DNA of 51,462 nt, taken from the NCBI GenBank assembly GCA_014904845.1, contig MU119267.1, positions 193,444-244,905 of the forward strand. The letters run 5' to 3'. The stretch comes from Acephala macrosclerotiorum. Lineage: Eukaryota; Ascomycota; Leotiomycetes; Helotiales; Mollisiaceae. How positions within the stretch are numbered: the first letter of the stretch is position 1; every line of letters starts with the position of its first letter. Shown piece after piece: positions 34,116 through 45,512 of the stretch. The position numbers and the translations under genes are program-made. The notes beneath the pieces are model-generated. The model had not been told where the DNA came from and made no database searches. It saw only the letters and a program-made list of their open reading frames with translations.

Positions 34116-37100
34116 ATGTCTTCCTCGCTATCGCTATATACCCCGGATATGGATAATAACCTAGTTCTCGACCCTGAACTCCATTTGGACGATCTTTATC
34201 AATCCGGACCTGACTCGGGGTACAATTCTCTCGAGTCGGCGGGCATGTCGACGTCAGGATCTCATGCGGATTTTGGTCCGGGTGCTGGAGACCAGCAATA
34301 TCTCGATCGTCAATGGAGTGGAGTTGATTCGGTACCACACACTTGCGAGACTTATAGTCTTAGTTACATTTCCACTCAATCCACACTGTCTGTCACCTTT
34401 GCACTTCTAACTTTTCTTACAGGTGCCTCATACAGAAATTCCTCCTCGTACGCTGCTCGATGATTTCAAAATCTCCGATCCTACTTTGCTTCCTTGCCAG
34501 CTCGAGGGTCAATTTATGCTTGGCTCTACAACCATGGGTGATATGGGAAACCTCCATACTTACTATGAAGGCCAGCCGCCTCGAAACCATACTGTCTATA
34601 ATAGCCGGACACACAATTTGATAGGAAATACCCTGGAGCAGCGCTTTTCTCCGAAAGCAGTGGCTTTCGTAAAAACATGGATAGAGCATTCTCCAGGAGT
34701 CCCTTCTCCAGCCGATATCGCTTGGCTTGCAGAGGGAACAGGTCAGCAAGTTCAAGATATTGAAGAAATATTCGGACACATTCTACGTGGCAACAGTTTT
34801 GCAACCACAAAGCCGCCAAAGAACTCGTCCATCGACTCTCTTGCCAACAGGGCCCAAAATCTGCAGCTTCGCATCAACACTACTTCCTCAGAGACGGAGA
34901 GCGAAGACATCTTCAAGAAAGCTGCCGAATGGGTTGCTCAAAATCCGACATCATGTCGATCTCAAAGAGACAGTCGCTCCTCACAAGATTCAACGCGGAT
35001 CTACAAATGTACAGTGGGCTGTGAACAGTGCTTCCCGCGGCCAGACGTCTGGAAAGAGCACGAAGAAAAAGTGCATCCGCCGAAAGCCTGGCTGTGCAAC
35101 ATTGCCTACACCGTTCAAGAAGGCAAAACCCAGAAATGTGGATACTGTGGACTACAGGATCCCGACATGAACCATTGGGAGGCTTTACACCCGAGACAAA
35201 TCCCATGTTCCCACAAGCCCTTCGCCCGTGGGACAACCATTTTCCACCCCAGGAAACTTTTCTTGAGCCATCTCAAGAACGTACATCCTGGTGTAACTCA
35301 TTCCCAATATCTATCCGAGAATTTCTTCGACGTCCAGCCTTCGTTCGACAAGGAATGCCCGATCTGTCATATTCATCAGTTCGAGGACTGGAATGAAAGA
35401 TCATATCACCTTCGTAGCCATTTTGAGCCTCCCAAGATAGCCACCGCACCTTTGGAGTCGAAACTAATGCTGGGCCTAGCCCGTGCCAAAGATGGTGCAG
35501 ATGCCAGGCTCTTTGGTGGCAAAGAGATGCCTGTTGTGGCCCGTTACCCCGTTGTTTCAATATCAAGGCATGAAAATCATGGAGTTCACGATCAAAGCAA
35601 TTTCCCGGATATAAGAAGCGAGGATGAACAAACTAGTTCCACGAAGGTACTCGAGAAAACACTTTCGAAGTCAGCGGTCACCAGCTTGGTCGCGGCACTC
35701 CAGCCACCCATAAAGCAGTCTGTCGTGGAAAAGGAGAAAACCTCAACCACGATGGGCTTCATGAATGCAATAAAGTATTACTTTGGCAAGCGGAATCATG
35801 TTCCAGCTGTGAAGACAAGCATCGAAGTTGCTCCCAACATTTCAACACCACCTAGCACGGCACATTCCACCAAGTCCGCTATATTAACTGGAGTGAAGGT
35901 CATACCTACACCACGGCTCGTCCACCGGCTGATGGATGCGAGAATTCGTACCTACGATATGCGCTACTTCATCCCGCGAGACTCGATATCACGTATTCTC
36001 ACAAAAAAAGCGGTTCACGGAGAATTGTTCCCGGATTCTGTACCATTGAGATCTTCAGAAGATTTACGAGTAGTTGACGTTATTATCAAGGATTCGCAGA
36101 GGCTCTTTGGCATTTTGACAATGCTGGGGCTAAGTCTTGCAATTCGAGAATTTCTAGCCGAGGGAATATCAGATCCTGACCTTCCATTCAAAATTGCAAA
36201 TCCAATCCCGATCGCTGATCATGGCCAAAAGGAACACTTAACACTACAGACCAATTCTGGACAGACGATTGAGGCTTTCTCGAGGTGGCCCCATAGAGAT
36301 ATCTCGAACTTTCTAAGGGATCAGTGGTGTTTTCTGGCTCCGCAATTCAAGCAAGGGATGCTCCACATGATAATTGATGACAGTGTTGTGCTTCCATACG
36401 TGGAATATACTTCAGATGGATCCAAAGAAGGTGGTTTCAGCTCCGTTTGGGGCGTTAGAATCCATGCATCACATCAAGACCACTATGAAGCCACACAAGA
36501 CGGCACCGCAGTATGTTGACTCACTTTCGTCAAAGCATGTAACAACGAGAGTTAACTGAATTGAACAGCCTCGCATAGCTCTCAAACGACTGCACTCAGC
36601 CAATTACGATCGGTTTGAAAGGGAAACGCACATGCTCAAACAACTTGCCCCAAGAAATCATCCTCACCTCATCAAACTCCTTGGGACTTATTACCACCAG
36701 CATTCCTACCATTTGATGTTTCCATACGCCCCAGAGAACCTTCGAGGCTATTGGCAGCGTATTGGAAACCCTTGGGAGAAAACCAAAATCATTGAATGGT
36801 CTTTTCGTCAGCTGCGGGGCATTGCTTCTGGGCTTGAAACAATCCACGACTTCTCCATTGGAGGCACCTATGAAACCGAGTCCGATACTCTTTCTGTTCC
36901 CAGTAGCAACCCAAGATCGCAATGGGGACGGCATGGTGATATCAAACCTGAGAACATACTCTGGTTTGAGAACGACCAAAAGGCTCACGGCTCCAATCAT
37001 GACCTTGGCCTACTCGTCTTGGGCGATTTTGGGCTAATGGAATTTCATGGTGCTCGAACGAGGTCAAATGTCGATCCAGAAAGCATTGGAGGAACGCCAA

Positions 37101-37678
37101 CCTACGAGCCACCTGAAAAACGATTGCGACTCCCCATTTCACGCGCTTTTGATATGTGGTCGATGGGTTGTATGATGCTCGAATTCATAACTTGGCTTCT
37201 GGAGTCGAGCGAGGGTGTTGACAGGTTCTCGGATTTTCGAGCATATATGGTCTACGATGAACTCAGTATCGATCCCTTCTACGAGATCCAGTTCCAAAAA
37301 GATGGGCAAATGTACTCATCGGCTGTCGTCAATCCCCGGGTCCTTGAATGGATTGATCGCTTATCCAAACACGATCGATCAACCCAGATGATCCGCGACC
37401 TCTTGATCCTTGTTCGAGACCGACTTCTGGTAGTTGATTCCAGAGAACGAATGACTTCACAGGAGCTTGTGCGAGAACTGGATAAAATGCTGGAGTGGGC
37501 GAATGACGACACAGAATACATGTCTCGTATTCAGGGTGCTTCCATTTCGAGAAAGAGCGCTTTAAGATACGACTCTTCTACAGAAGACCTACGCCAAGGA
37601 GGCGGAGGGAAGCGAGTTAAAATCCTCCTAGAGCCCACTGACAGCGACAACCTCGATGAATTATTAATAATTCCGTAA
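34116..37678 (+). CDS. Homeodomain-like / C2H2-like / protein kinase multidomain protein
   Basis: Three exons: 34116-34331, 34423-36510 and 36569-37678. Introns of 91 nt (GTACCA...TCTAAC...TACAG) and 58 nt (GTATGT...TTAACTGA...ACAG) keep frame, giving 1137 residues. Residues about 147-195 (FSPKAVAFVKTWIEHSP, DIAWLAEGTG, VQDIEEIFGHIL) resemble a degenerate homeodomain. Residues about 265-408 hold Cys/His pairs spaced like C2H2 fingers (YKCTVGCEQCF, H-x4-H pairs, CGYCG, CPICH...HLRSHF). The kinase domain runs from about 742 to 1078: GGFSSVWG loop, ALKRL with Lys774, HGDIKPEN (HGD for HRD; Asp892, Lys894), GDFGL (Asp921), TYEPPE, and DMWSMGCMMLEF. Catalytic residues look complete, so activity is plausible. 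It is probably nuclear or DNA-associated, by inference only. The AT-rich block starts within about 20 bases of its stop codon. Kinases with N-terminal zinc-finger-like regions occur in fungal accessory genomes, but I cannot name an orthologue. Confidence 0.85.
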
Positions 37679-37689
37679 TAGAACACTGA

Positions 37690-38020
37690 ATCAATTATCG
37701 GTTATTACGAGATTTTTCAATTGAATTTGAGTTTAATAATTATATTAAATAAAAGTTATTAAAATTTTTTAATTATTTAATAAATAAATACGTTTTATTA
37801 ATTTTTTTAAATTAATTATTTGTTTCAAAAATTAATATAAACTTTTTTTTTTATAAATACGTAATAAAATCATTTTAATAATAAACAATTTAATTTAAAA
37901 TTAATTAAAATATTTAAATATAATAATTTCGAAATAATATATAATCGTTTTAATTTTTTTTTTAAAATTTTTTAATTATATTATATTATATTTAAAATTT
38001 ATTATACATTTTATACGGTC
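37690..38020. repeat. Short AT-rich (RIP-like) block
   Basis: About 330 bp of AT-rich sequence of the same kind as the large blocks, lying directly behind the kinase gene. The right edge at about 38018 (GGTCGCTAGTAGCG) is sharp. No terminal repeats were recognised. Confidence 0.7.
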
Positions 38021-38266
38021 GCTAGTAGCGAATCTTGGCTCAGGTATGGGAGCCTTTTTGGGCCCCTTTGATAGGCGGATGTGTGTGTCCTCCTCTATTG
38101 CCAATCCTTTCTTGCGCTTTTTCCATTCTTTCTCTGCTTCGAATCTGTCTCTTCCAGTCTTTCCATGCTCTCTTCCTACGAAAGAGCCATCGTACACTCG
38201 CTTTCGGAGGCTGCGTCGTACCGCTGCTTTCTGCTCCAAGGCCGAATGCGCCCTATGCATAAACAT
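38018..38266 (-). pseudogene. Truncated basic ORF cut by the AT-rich block
   Basis: On the minus strand an ATG at 38266 opens a basic, charged reading frame (RKRVYDGSFVGREHGKTGRD, EKEWKKRKKGL, SKGPKKAPIPEPRF) that runs to about 38018 and then into AT-rich sequence, where it loses all character. It could be the C-terminal part of a transposon or host protein whose remainder was lost or mutated. No family is recognised, and a chance ORF is possible. Confidence 0.25.
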
Positions 38267-39038
38267 GTTGGGATTTCGTCTTGAACAAGTTGAATTGACT
38301 ACCTAAGAGTATCCCGGGTATCGCATAGCATCATCACAAATATCGCTATGCAAACAAGCTTATCGCCAGCTCCAGCTCCTGCGCATCACAATCAGCCAAC
38401 AACCTTCTCGGCAATACATCAACCCATTCCCCTCTGGTAGTCTTCAAATTAAAGATACTCCTACCCCAGCGCTCTCCCCGCAAGATCAGGCTCCTCCCCT
38501 AAAAAGTCAACAGGATATTTCTACCAAATTCCCCGTTTCATCCATAACTTAAATTTCTGCCCGCCGCCATCTCTTCACACTGCTATACCAGCTCACCGGC
38601 TATTTAGCACTCTTCGCTCTAAACTTGGGTCTAGTCTAACATAAAAACAAAATACCAATACAACCCCTCGCAGCCTCGCATAAGGCAATCCTCCCCTTGC
38701 GATGCTGTCCTAGCATCAGACCTTTAAATGAAAGCCAGGATTCGAGGAACCCGATGCAAAGCCAGATGAGACACTACCCAACAGGACCTAAGACGCATAT
38801 AAGAGCGATGTCGCGGACCTTAGAGTCTCTATATCCATCGTCAAAGGATCCTTTATTGACGAAATTATTCCCGTTACTACTCTCCGAATTATCGTAGACG
38901 AAGGTGGTCGTGCATTGAGCAGCTGCTTCGCAGTCGTGAGCTCACAATAGCTTGTAGGGGTGTAATAGTATGAGAGGCCGTTTGGTTTGTTTTCTAATGA
39001 TGCGGATGCGGGGTCTTCTGCTAAGACGCCCGTAGGGT
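38267..39038. other. Intergenic, no gene seen
   Basis: Ordinary composition with CT-rich stretches (38380-38640). The plus-strand frame at 38697-38897 shows no domain. It lies 3' of the minus-strand gene ending at 39039. Confidence 0.4.
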
Positions 39039-39876
39039 TTAGGACGGCAATGATTTCGGTGGTGGCTGTTGGGTTGTAGTGTAGGTAGATACGGATCGTT
39101 GCTGATGTTCAGGCGGTGGCTGGGGAGATCCATCTTTGGAAGTATCCTTTGCGTCTCCTTGAATTCCAGGCTTCTCTGCTGAATCGGCAGAGCTGCCCAC
39201 GGAAGATCGTCTCTTATACTGAAACCCCTTCACGATATCTGTTAATAGACGTTCGAGCTCTAGGCTATTCGGCCAATTCTCCGCATCTAGGAAGTTAGTG
39301 CCCACCCTTCCCATAAGTTTAGCAGAGACTTTAGGCCGGACGCAAAGATAATACAAACAAGCAGCATGGACGCACTTCTCATTAATCCCGCTGCCAGTAT
39401 ACCAGAATAAGCGTTCCAGAACGAGCAAGACGTCAAGACAGGCCATGGTCAGTCCAAGACCAAGTTTTTGGGCGTTGGCCACTCCAGCGACGGCAATTAC
39501 CCCAACCCAGAGCACGGTGCGCGCGAAAACACCAACTGGTCCTAGCAAAAGGGGACATCACACCATATACGGCACCTGTTGCAACCCCGCCCGCAACCCC
39601 GCCAAGAATCCAGGAGGACATCGAGTCAGGAGGAGTTGGCGGCCACAGTTCGGTCCCAATCACCAACACGTAGGCGTCGGGATTGAAATCTTTGTAATGA
39701 AATATGCTTGCTGTTGTCTGAATTACCGACGTAACAAGTTTCTCTATCTTGTTATTTGAGTTGAAAAGGCTGATCCTAGGCCTAGTTTCGAGGAGCATGG
39801 AAACCAATTTTGAGATTGAGGTTTTAAGCTTTCGGTCCGCGAATACGTCTTGGGCATGTGCATGGACTTGAGCCAT
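39039..39876 (-). pseudogene. Hydrophobic, glycine-rich membrane protein with a 1-nt break
   Basis: Minus strand. The ATG at 39876 opens MAQVHAHAQDVFADRKLKTSIS, a region about 100 residues long (KIEKLVTSVIQTTASIFHYKDFNPDAYVLVIG), then a Gly/Ala-rich membrane segment (WILGGVAGGVATGAVYGVMSP). At an A4G4 run (plus strand 39547-39554) the frame shifts by one base, and it continues LLGPVGVFARTVLWVGVIAVAGVANAQ, LDVLLVLERLFWYTG and a Ser/Pro/Gln-rich tail to the stop at 39039. With the shift removed it would be about 278 residues. The lesion lies in a homopolymer, so an assembly error is possible. It overlaps the end of a HET fragment in another frame. I do not recognise the family. Confidence 0.5.
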
Positions 39877-39893
39877 CCGGTCGCTGGTCTTAC

Positions 39894-40091
39894 CTCTTCC
39901 CCGTCGAATTTGATTGGAACAGTGATTAATGGATCTCCCCATGTATAAGATAAGGCATGGTATTCTGGATAATCAAACAGCAAGTGGTGCTCTATCGAAA
40001 ATGTCAAACTGGTTGGGTCTGATGGGTCCGGGATAGGGCGAAGAAGGCGATTCTCCTTCCTGGAGTAGTGCAGTGGTTGATAGAACATCAT
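39894..40091 (-). pseudogene. Truncated HET-domain N-terminus
   Basis: Minus strand. ATG at 40091 (another at 40088) encodes 66 residues matching the start of HET proteins: FYQPLHYSRKENRLLRP, a spacer, then YPEYHALSYTWGDPLITVPI and FDGEE. After GAG at 39894 the similarity ends at a canonical donor (GTAAGA), and the sequence becomes the 5' end of the 39876 ORF. The WIDAICINQ part and everything beyond are missing. Either it is a deletion fusion or the first exon of a chimeric transcript: a 65-nt intron from 39893 ending in GAAAG would join in frame to the 39876 ORF, but it has no clear branch site. Confidence 0.65.
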
Positions 40092-40205
40092 TGACGGATG
40101 CAACTCGAGATGAAGCCGTGGAGATACAAATGGTATTAGTTATAGTTCAAGGGTGTTGTAGAGCAGAGGGGTACCCCTGCAACAAGGCTAAGATTCTAGT
40201 GACTC

Positions 40206-40210
40206 GTTTC
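40206..40210 (+). other. Target-site duplication, left copy (GTTTC)
   Basis: GTTTC directly precedes the TG of the left LTR and is repeated directly after the CA of the right LTR at 45508-45512. Confidence 0.85.
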
Positions 40211-40345
40211 TGTTAGACTTTCGAGTGGTTTTAGTGCTGAGTAAGCACTGCAATGGATATAATGTCCCCGCACCTAGCTAGATCTTACCACTTCAATCAA
40301 TCAATCAGATTATTAAGTCTATCGAATATATTATTTAAATTAACA
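40211..40345 (+). repeat. Left LTR of the copia-type element
   Basis: 135 bp, starts TGTTAGACTTTCGAGTGG and ends TTTAAATTAACA. It matches the right LTR with 14 differences, all transitions. Most C-to-T changes in this copy lie in its inner third, next to the mutated body. Confidence 0.9.
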
Positions 40346-40357
40346 GGTTATAAGCCC
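40346..40357 (+). other. Half-tRNA primer-binding site (initiator tRNA-Met type)
   Basis: GGTTATAAGCCC immediately follows the left LTR. It is complementary to the anticodon stem-loop of initiator tRNA-Met (GGGCTCATAACC) except for one G-to-A change that RIP explains. Copia-class elements typically prime from a cleaved half of that tRNA. Confidence 0.75.
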
Positions 40358-41244
40358 GAAAAGTGCTCATTGAAATCGTCGTATTTTTTTACTTTAAAAT
40401 ATTAATTCTATTCGTTATAGCGATTTTAGTAGTTTTAATCGATATTATAATATTTATTTTTACAGTATTTTATTACGTTTACAAATAAAGTAAAATTGAA
40501 ATTTTTATAAAAAATAATTATTTTCGATTTAAAAACTTTTATTTAGTCGTTTTTATTAGTATTTATATTATTAAATTAATTAATAGTAAAAAATCGAAAT
40601 TAGTTTTTTTTACGTTAATCGATCGAATTACGATTTAAAAAAAAAAAAACTATTAAAATTATTTAAATTATTTTAAATAGTATAAACGATAAATTATAAA
40701 ATAAAAATTTTTTATTAATTTTTTTCGAAAATATTAAAAGAATTTAAAACGAATTTAAAAAATATAATAAAATCGTTAATTTTATTTAAATATTTATTTA
40801 ACGAACGAATTTTAAATAAAAAAAATTCGAAATTTTTAAAGGAATTAGAAAATTCGTAAATCGTTTCGAGTTTTATAAATTTTAATTTGTAACAATCGAA
40901 AAATTAATTATCGATAATAAAATTTTAAATCGAATTATAGTAATTATTTTTAAAAATAGTAATTATAAAAATACGAAATATTATATTTTTCGTTTATTAA
41001 AAATCGAACGTATATTCGATAAAACGATTATTATACTATAAATTTATAATAAAAAAAAGATTTTAATAATTACAAATTATACTCGTAAAAAAAAATAATA
41101 ACGTAATCGTAAATAATTTCATAGTAATAAATAAATAAAAAATAAAAAATAAAAAACTAATTATAATAATCGTAATAATAATAATAATAATAAATACTAT
41201 AAAAAAAAAAAATAATCGTAAAAAATTTAAAAAATATTAAAACG

Positions 41245-41276
<32 letters not shown>

Positions 41277-44200
41277 CTCGTTAATTATAATAAATATAAT
41301 TTAAATTAATATAATTAGTATATACGCTATAAATATTATAAAATTAAATATAAAATAAAACGAAAAAATAAAAAAATTAATAAAAAATAAAAATAATTTT
41401 TTTTAAATAAATAAAAATTGTAATAATTAAATTTATTATTAAAGTAATTATAGTAATTATAAATAAAATATAATAAATTTTTTTTTTTTATTTATTTTAT
41501 TATATTTATAGTATTTTTATTAGTAATAATAATATTTATTCGATTATTATTTAAAAATAAAATTAAAAAATATATTGAACGTTTATATAAAAATTTTATT
41601 TATTATTTTCAATAAATAAAAATTTATATTAATAAAAGACAATTTTTATTTTTATTATTTTTATTATTTCGAATATTAATCGAACGAGTTTAAATTTTAA
41701 TATCTCAAAATATTTTAATAATATATAATTTAATTTTATATATTTAAAACGTTAATAAATATTAAATTAAATTATTATAATAAATAATAGTATCGTAAAC
41801 GCAATTAAATATTAAAACTAAATTTAAATAATTTTTTAAAAAAATTTAATATATATTAAATTTTAAAATAATAAAATTAATTTTTATTTTATAATTTATA
41901 AAAAATAAAATAACGATTATATTTAAAAGAAAATAAACAATTAGTATTATAAATAATATTTATAATTTTTTTATATTGAATTAATACTAAAATATTAATA
42001 ATATTATTATATATTTAACGAATATTACTTTGAATATATCGACGAAAACTCGATTATTAATCGAGTTTTTCGAAATAATAAATTCTAAAGAAATTTTATA
42101 AGAGTTTATATATCGACGTTTTAATTATATTAATTATAATATACTTCGAAAATTGATCAATATTATAAATATAAAAATATCGAAATTTAAATTATATATT
42201 AAATATAAAATATATAAAATTTATATAACAAATAAAATAAAAAAAACTTTTAAAAAAAAAATAAATAATAAAATTATTAAAAAGAAAAAAAAATTATATA
42301 ATAATATTTCTAGTAAATTATTTAAATTTTATAAAAAAAATTAATATTTTTTTATAATTACAAACGATATAACGAAGTACTTTTAAATTAAATTTTTAAA
42401 AAATAAAAATATAAAAAAAATCTAATTTTATATTTATAAAATCTATAAAATTATTAAAAAAAATATAAAAAAAAATATTATTTATTTTAAATATAATAAT
42501 AAATCGAACGAGTTCAAAGAAATTTTTTAAAAATAATTTAAAATATTATTTAGTTTTTTTTAAATATAAACTTTGTTTATTAAATAAACATTTATTAAAT
42601 AATATTATTAAACGAATAATATAAATAATAAATAATACTATTAAATTTATAATTTACGAGATTAAATTTCTATTGATTTTTTAGAATTATATCGTAAAAT
42701 ATACAATTTAAATTAAAAATAAAATATTAATAAACGCATTTTTATAATTAATCTCGAAATTTGAATTAAAAAACTAAAAAATATATATTTTATTTAAAAC
42801 TTATATTAGAAAAAAACTCGATTTTTTAATATTACAAATTTTTTTAATTATTTTTAAATATTAAATTAATATTAAAAAATTTAAAAACTAATTAAATAAA
42901 TAAACTTTTAAAATTAAAAAAAAAAAATATTTTTATAAATATTATTAAAAATAATATTTATAAATTATTAAATTACAAAATATTAAAAAAAAATCTTTTT
43001 AATTAATATTAAATTTTATAAATACAAATTTTTAAAAAATTTTATTTTTTAAAAATTTAAATATATTATAATAAATTTATTTATTATTAATAATATAATA
43101 TACAATTATATTATTATTAACGTTTTAATTAATTATTTTTTTAATAATAAAATAATTAATAGTATTAAAATATATATTAATAACAATAATAATATTAAAA
43201 TAAGTATTTACGAAATTAAAATTAAAATAAATTTAAAATTAGTAATCGAATAAAACTTTAATATTTAAAGTTTTAATTAAATTTAAAAATAATATTTACT
43301 TTAAATATTAAAAATTAACGATCGAACGATTAAAAAAACTAAAAAATTTTATAATTTTTTTATTAAAACGAAAAAAATAATAAATAATAAAATAAATAAT
43401 AAAAAAATATTTTTTTTTTAAACGATAAAACAATTAATAAAAACTTTAAATACTATTTATTTAAACGAATTTTTTTTTTTTTTAAATATATTTAACGTTT
43501 TATTCCAATTTTTAATCGTTAATAAAACTTTAAAAAAAACGTTTTTAATTAAATAAAAATAATCGTTATTAAACTCGAAATTTTTCAAAAAACAAATATT
43601 TATAAAATTATTATTAGAGAAATTATTAAATAGTAAAAAAAGTATTTTAAATATATAAATATTAAAAAAAAAATTTAATACTTATAATAAATTAATTCAA
43701 CGTAAAATTAAAATTATTATTAGAAAATTCAAATAAATTTACAATATTAATTATTTTAAAACGTTTATTTTTATTATAAAATATATAATTTTACGAATAT
43801 TTTTAATACTTATTATAAAATATAATTTAAAAATAAATTATATTAATATAAATTTAACGTTTTTAAATTTTTTTATAAATTTTATTTTAAATTTAAAAAT
43901 AAAAATATTTATTTTTTATTTAAAAAATTATTTTATGAATTTAAATAAATTTTTCGAATATAATTCGATAAAATTAAATAATATTTCAAAAAATTAAAAT
44001 TTATAATATTTAAAATTAATTTCAATTTTTTTATTTGTCGATAATATACTAATTATTAAAAATAAAATAAATATAAATACTATTAAAATCAAAATTAAAA
44101 AGCGTTAAAAAAATTTTAATTTTAATTTTATTATTATTTTTATAAAATTTTAAATCGAAAAAAATCGCGAAATTTATATTTTTACAATTTATTAAAAAAT

Positions 44201-45372
44201 GTATATAAATAAATTATTATTACGATTCGATTTCGAATACTCGAATTAAACGAATTTATTATTTTTATAAAATATAATTTTACGAAAAAAAAAAAATTTA
44301 ATTAAATAAAAACGATTTTTATTTTTGTAAACAAATTATTAATATTATAATTTATTTAATTAATTGTACGAGATTAAATATTAATTATTATATTAATCAA
44401 TTTATTAAATTTATATTTAACGCGTATTTCGAATATTTACGTTTTACGAAATAATTTTTTCAATATTTTAATAAAACGAAAATAATAAAAATTATTTATA
44501 AAAAAACGTCAATTAAAAATTATAATATATTTTTCGATTTTACGTAAAAAAATCGAAAACGATTATAAATCGATTTTAAAATAAATAATAATATTAAAAA
44601 ATAAAATAATTTTATAAATAATATAAAAATAACGAAATATAATATAAAATTCAATAAAAATAAAAATTATAATAGCGAATAAAATCGCAAAAAAAAAATT
44701 TAATTAAAAAAATTATAATCGAAAATTATTAAAAAAAATTTTAAAATTTTTTTTATTTTATATTACGACAATTTTTTTACGATCGATTTTAATATAAATA
44801 CGAAATTCTCGAACAAATTTAAATATATTAAAATTCGATATTTTTATATAAAAAACGATATAATTATTAAAAATAAATTAAAAATAAAATTAATTTCAAA
44901 AAACGATTAAATCGCAAATATTTTTACGAAATAATTATTTTATAAAATTATAATAAATTTAAATAAAAACTAGTTTAATATAAAAAAAACTATAATATTA
45001 TTTACGAATTTCAAAAATTAAAATAATAATATTAAAAAAATGAATTAAAATAAAACGAAATTTTTTTTAAACAAATTTAAAACATTTTTTAATTATAAAA
45101 TAAAAATTAAAAATATTTTATTTAAAATCGAACTTTTACAAAGAAAATAAACTCTTTTTAGCTTTTTATAAACTCTTTTACGAAGTAGTTAAAATTAGTA
45201 CTACAAAGTTTAATAAAACTTTTTACGACGATTCGACGTTATAATTAATAAAAAATAAAAAACGATAAATTATAATAATAATTAATACGATGATTACGTG
45301 AAAACATTAATTATTTATATTACTTTGGACATTGGAATAAATATATCTCTATAGTGCTCCCAGCAAAGGGCG

Positions 45373-45507
45373 TGTTAGACTTTCGAGTGGTTTTAGTGCT
45401 GAGTAAGCACTACAATAGATATAATGTCCCCGCACCTAACTAGATCTTACCACCTTAATCAATCAACCAGATCATCAAGTCCATCGAATATATCACCCAA
45501 ATTGACA
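45373..45507 (+). repeat. Right LTR of the copia-type element
   Basis: 135 bp, starts TGTTAGACTTTCGAGTGG and ends CACCCAAATTGACA. Compared with the left LTR it has G-to-A changes at three sites in its first half, while its 3' third keeps the C residues lost in the left copy. Confidence 0.9.
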
Positions 45508-45512
45508 GTTTC
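45508..45512 (+). other. Target-site duplication, right copy (GTTTC)
   Basis: Identical to 40206-40210 and immediately after the terminal CA of the right LTR. Confidence 0.85.

Larger units (their letters stand above)
40211..45507 (+). mobile_element. Full-length Ty1/copia-type LTR retrotransposon, RIP-destroyed inside
   Basis: A 5,297-bp element bounded by 135-bp direct LTRs (40211-40345 and 45373-45507), each TG...CA, and flanked by a perfect 5-bp duplication (GTTTC). Right after the left LTR is a primer site matching the initiator tRNA-Met anticodon arm, a hallmark of copia elements that prime with a half-tRNA; this sets the plus orientation. A short purine run (CAGCAAAGGG) precedes the right LTR. 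The interior is so AT-rich that no gag, integrase or reverse-transcriptase motif can be read, so the superfamily call rests on the LTR size and primer site. The element split ordinary host DNA between the HET fragment and the AIF-like gene. Confidence 0.85.
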
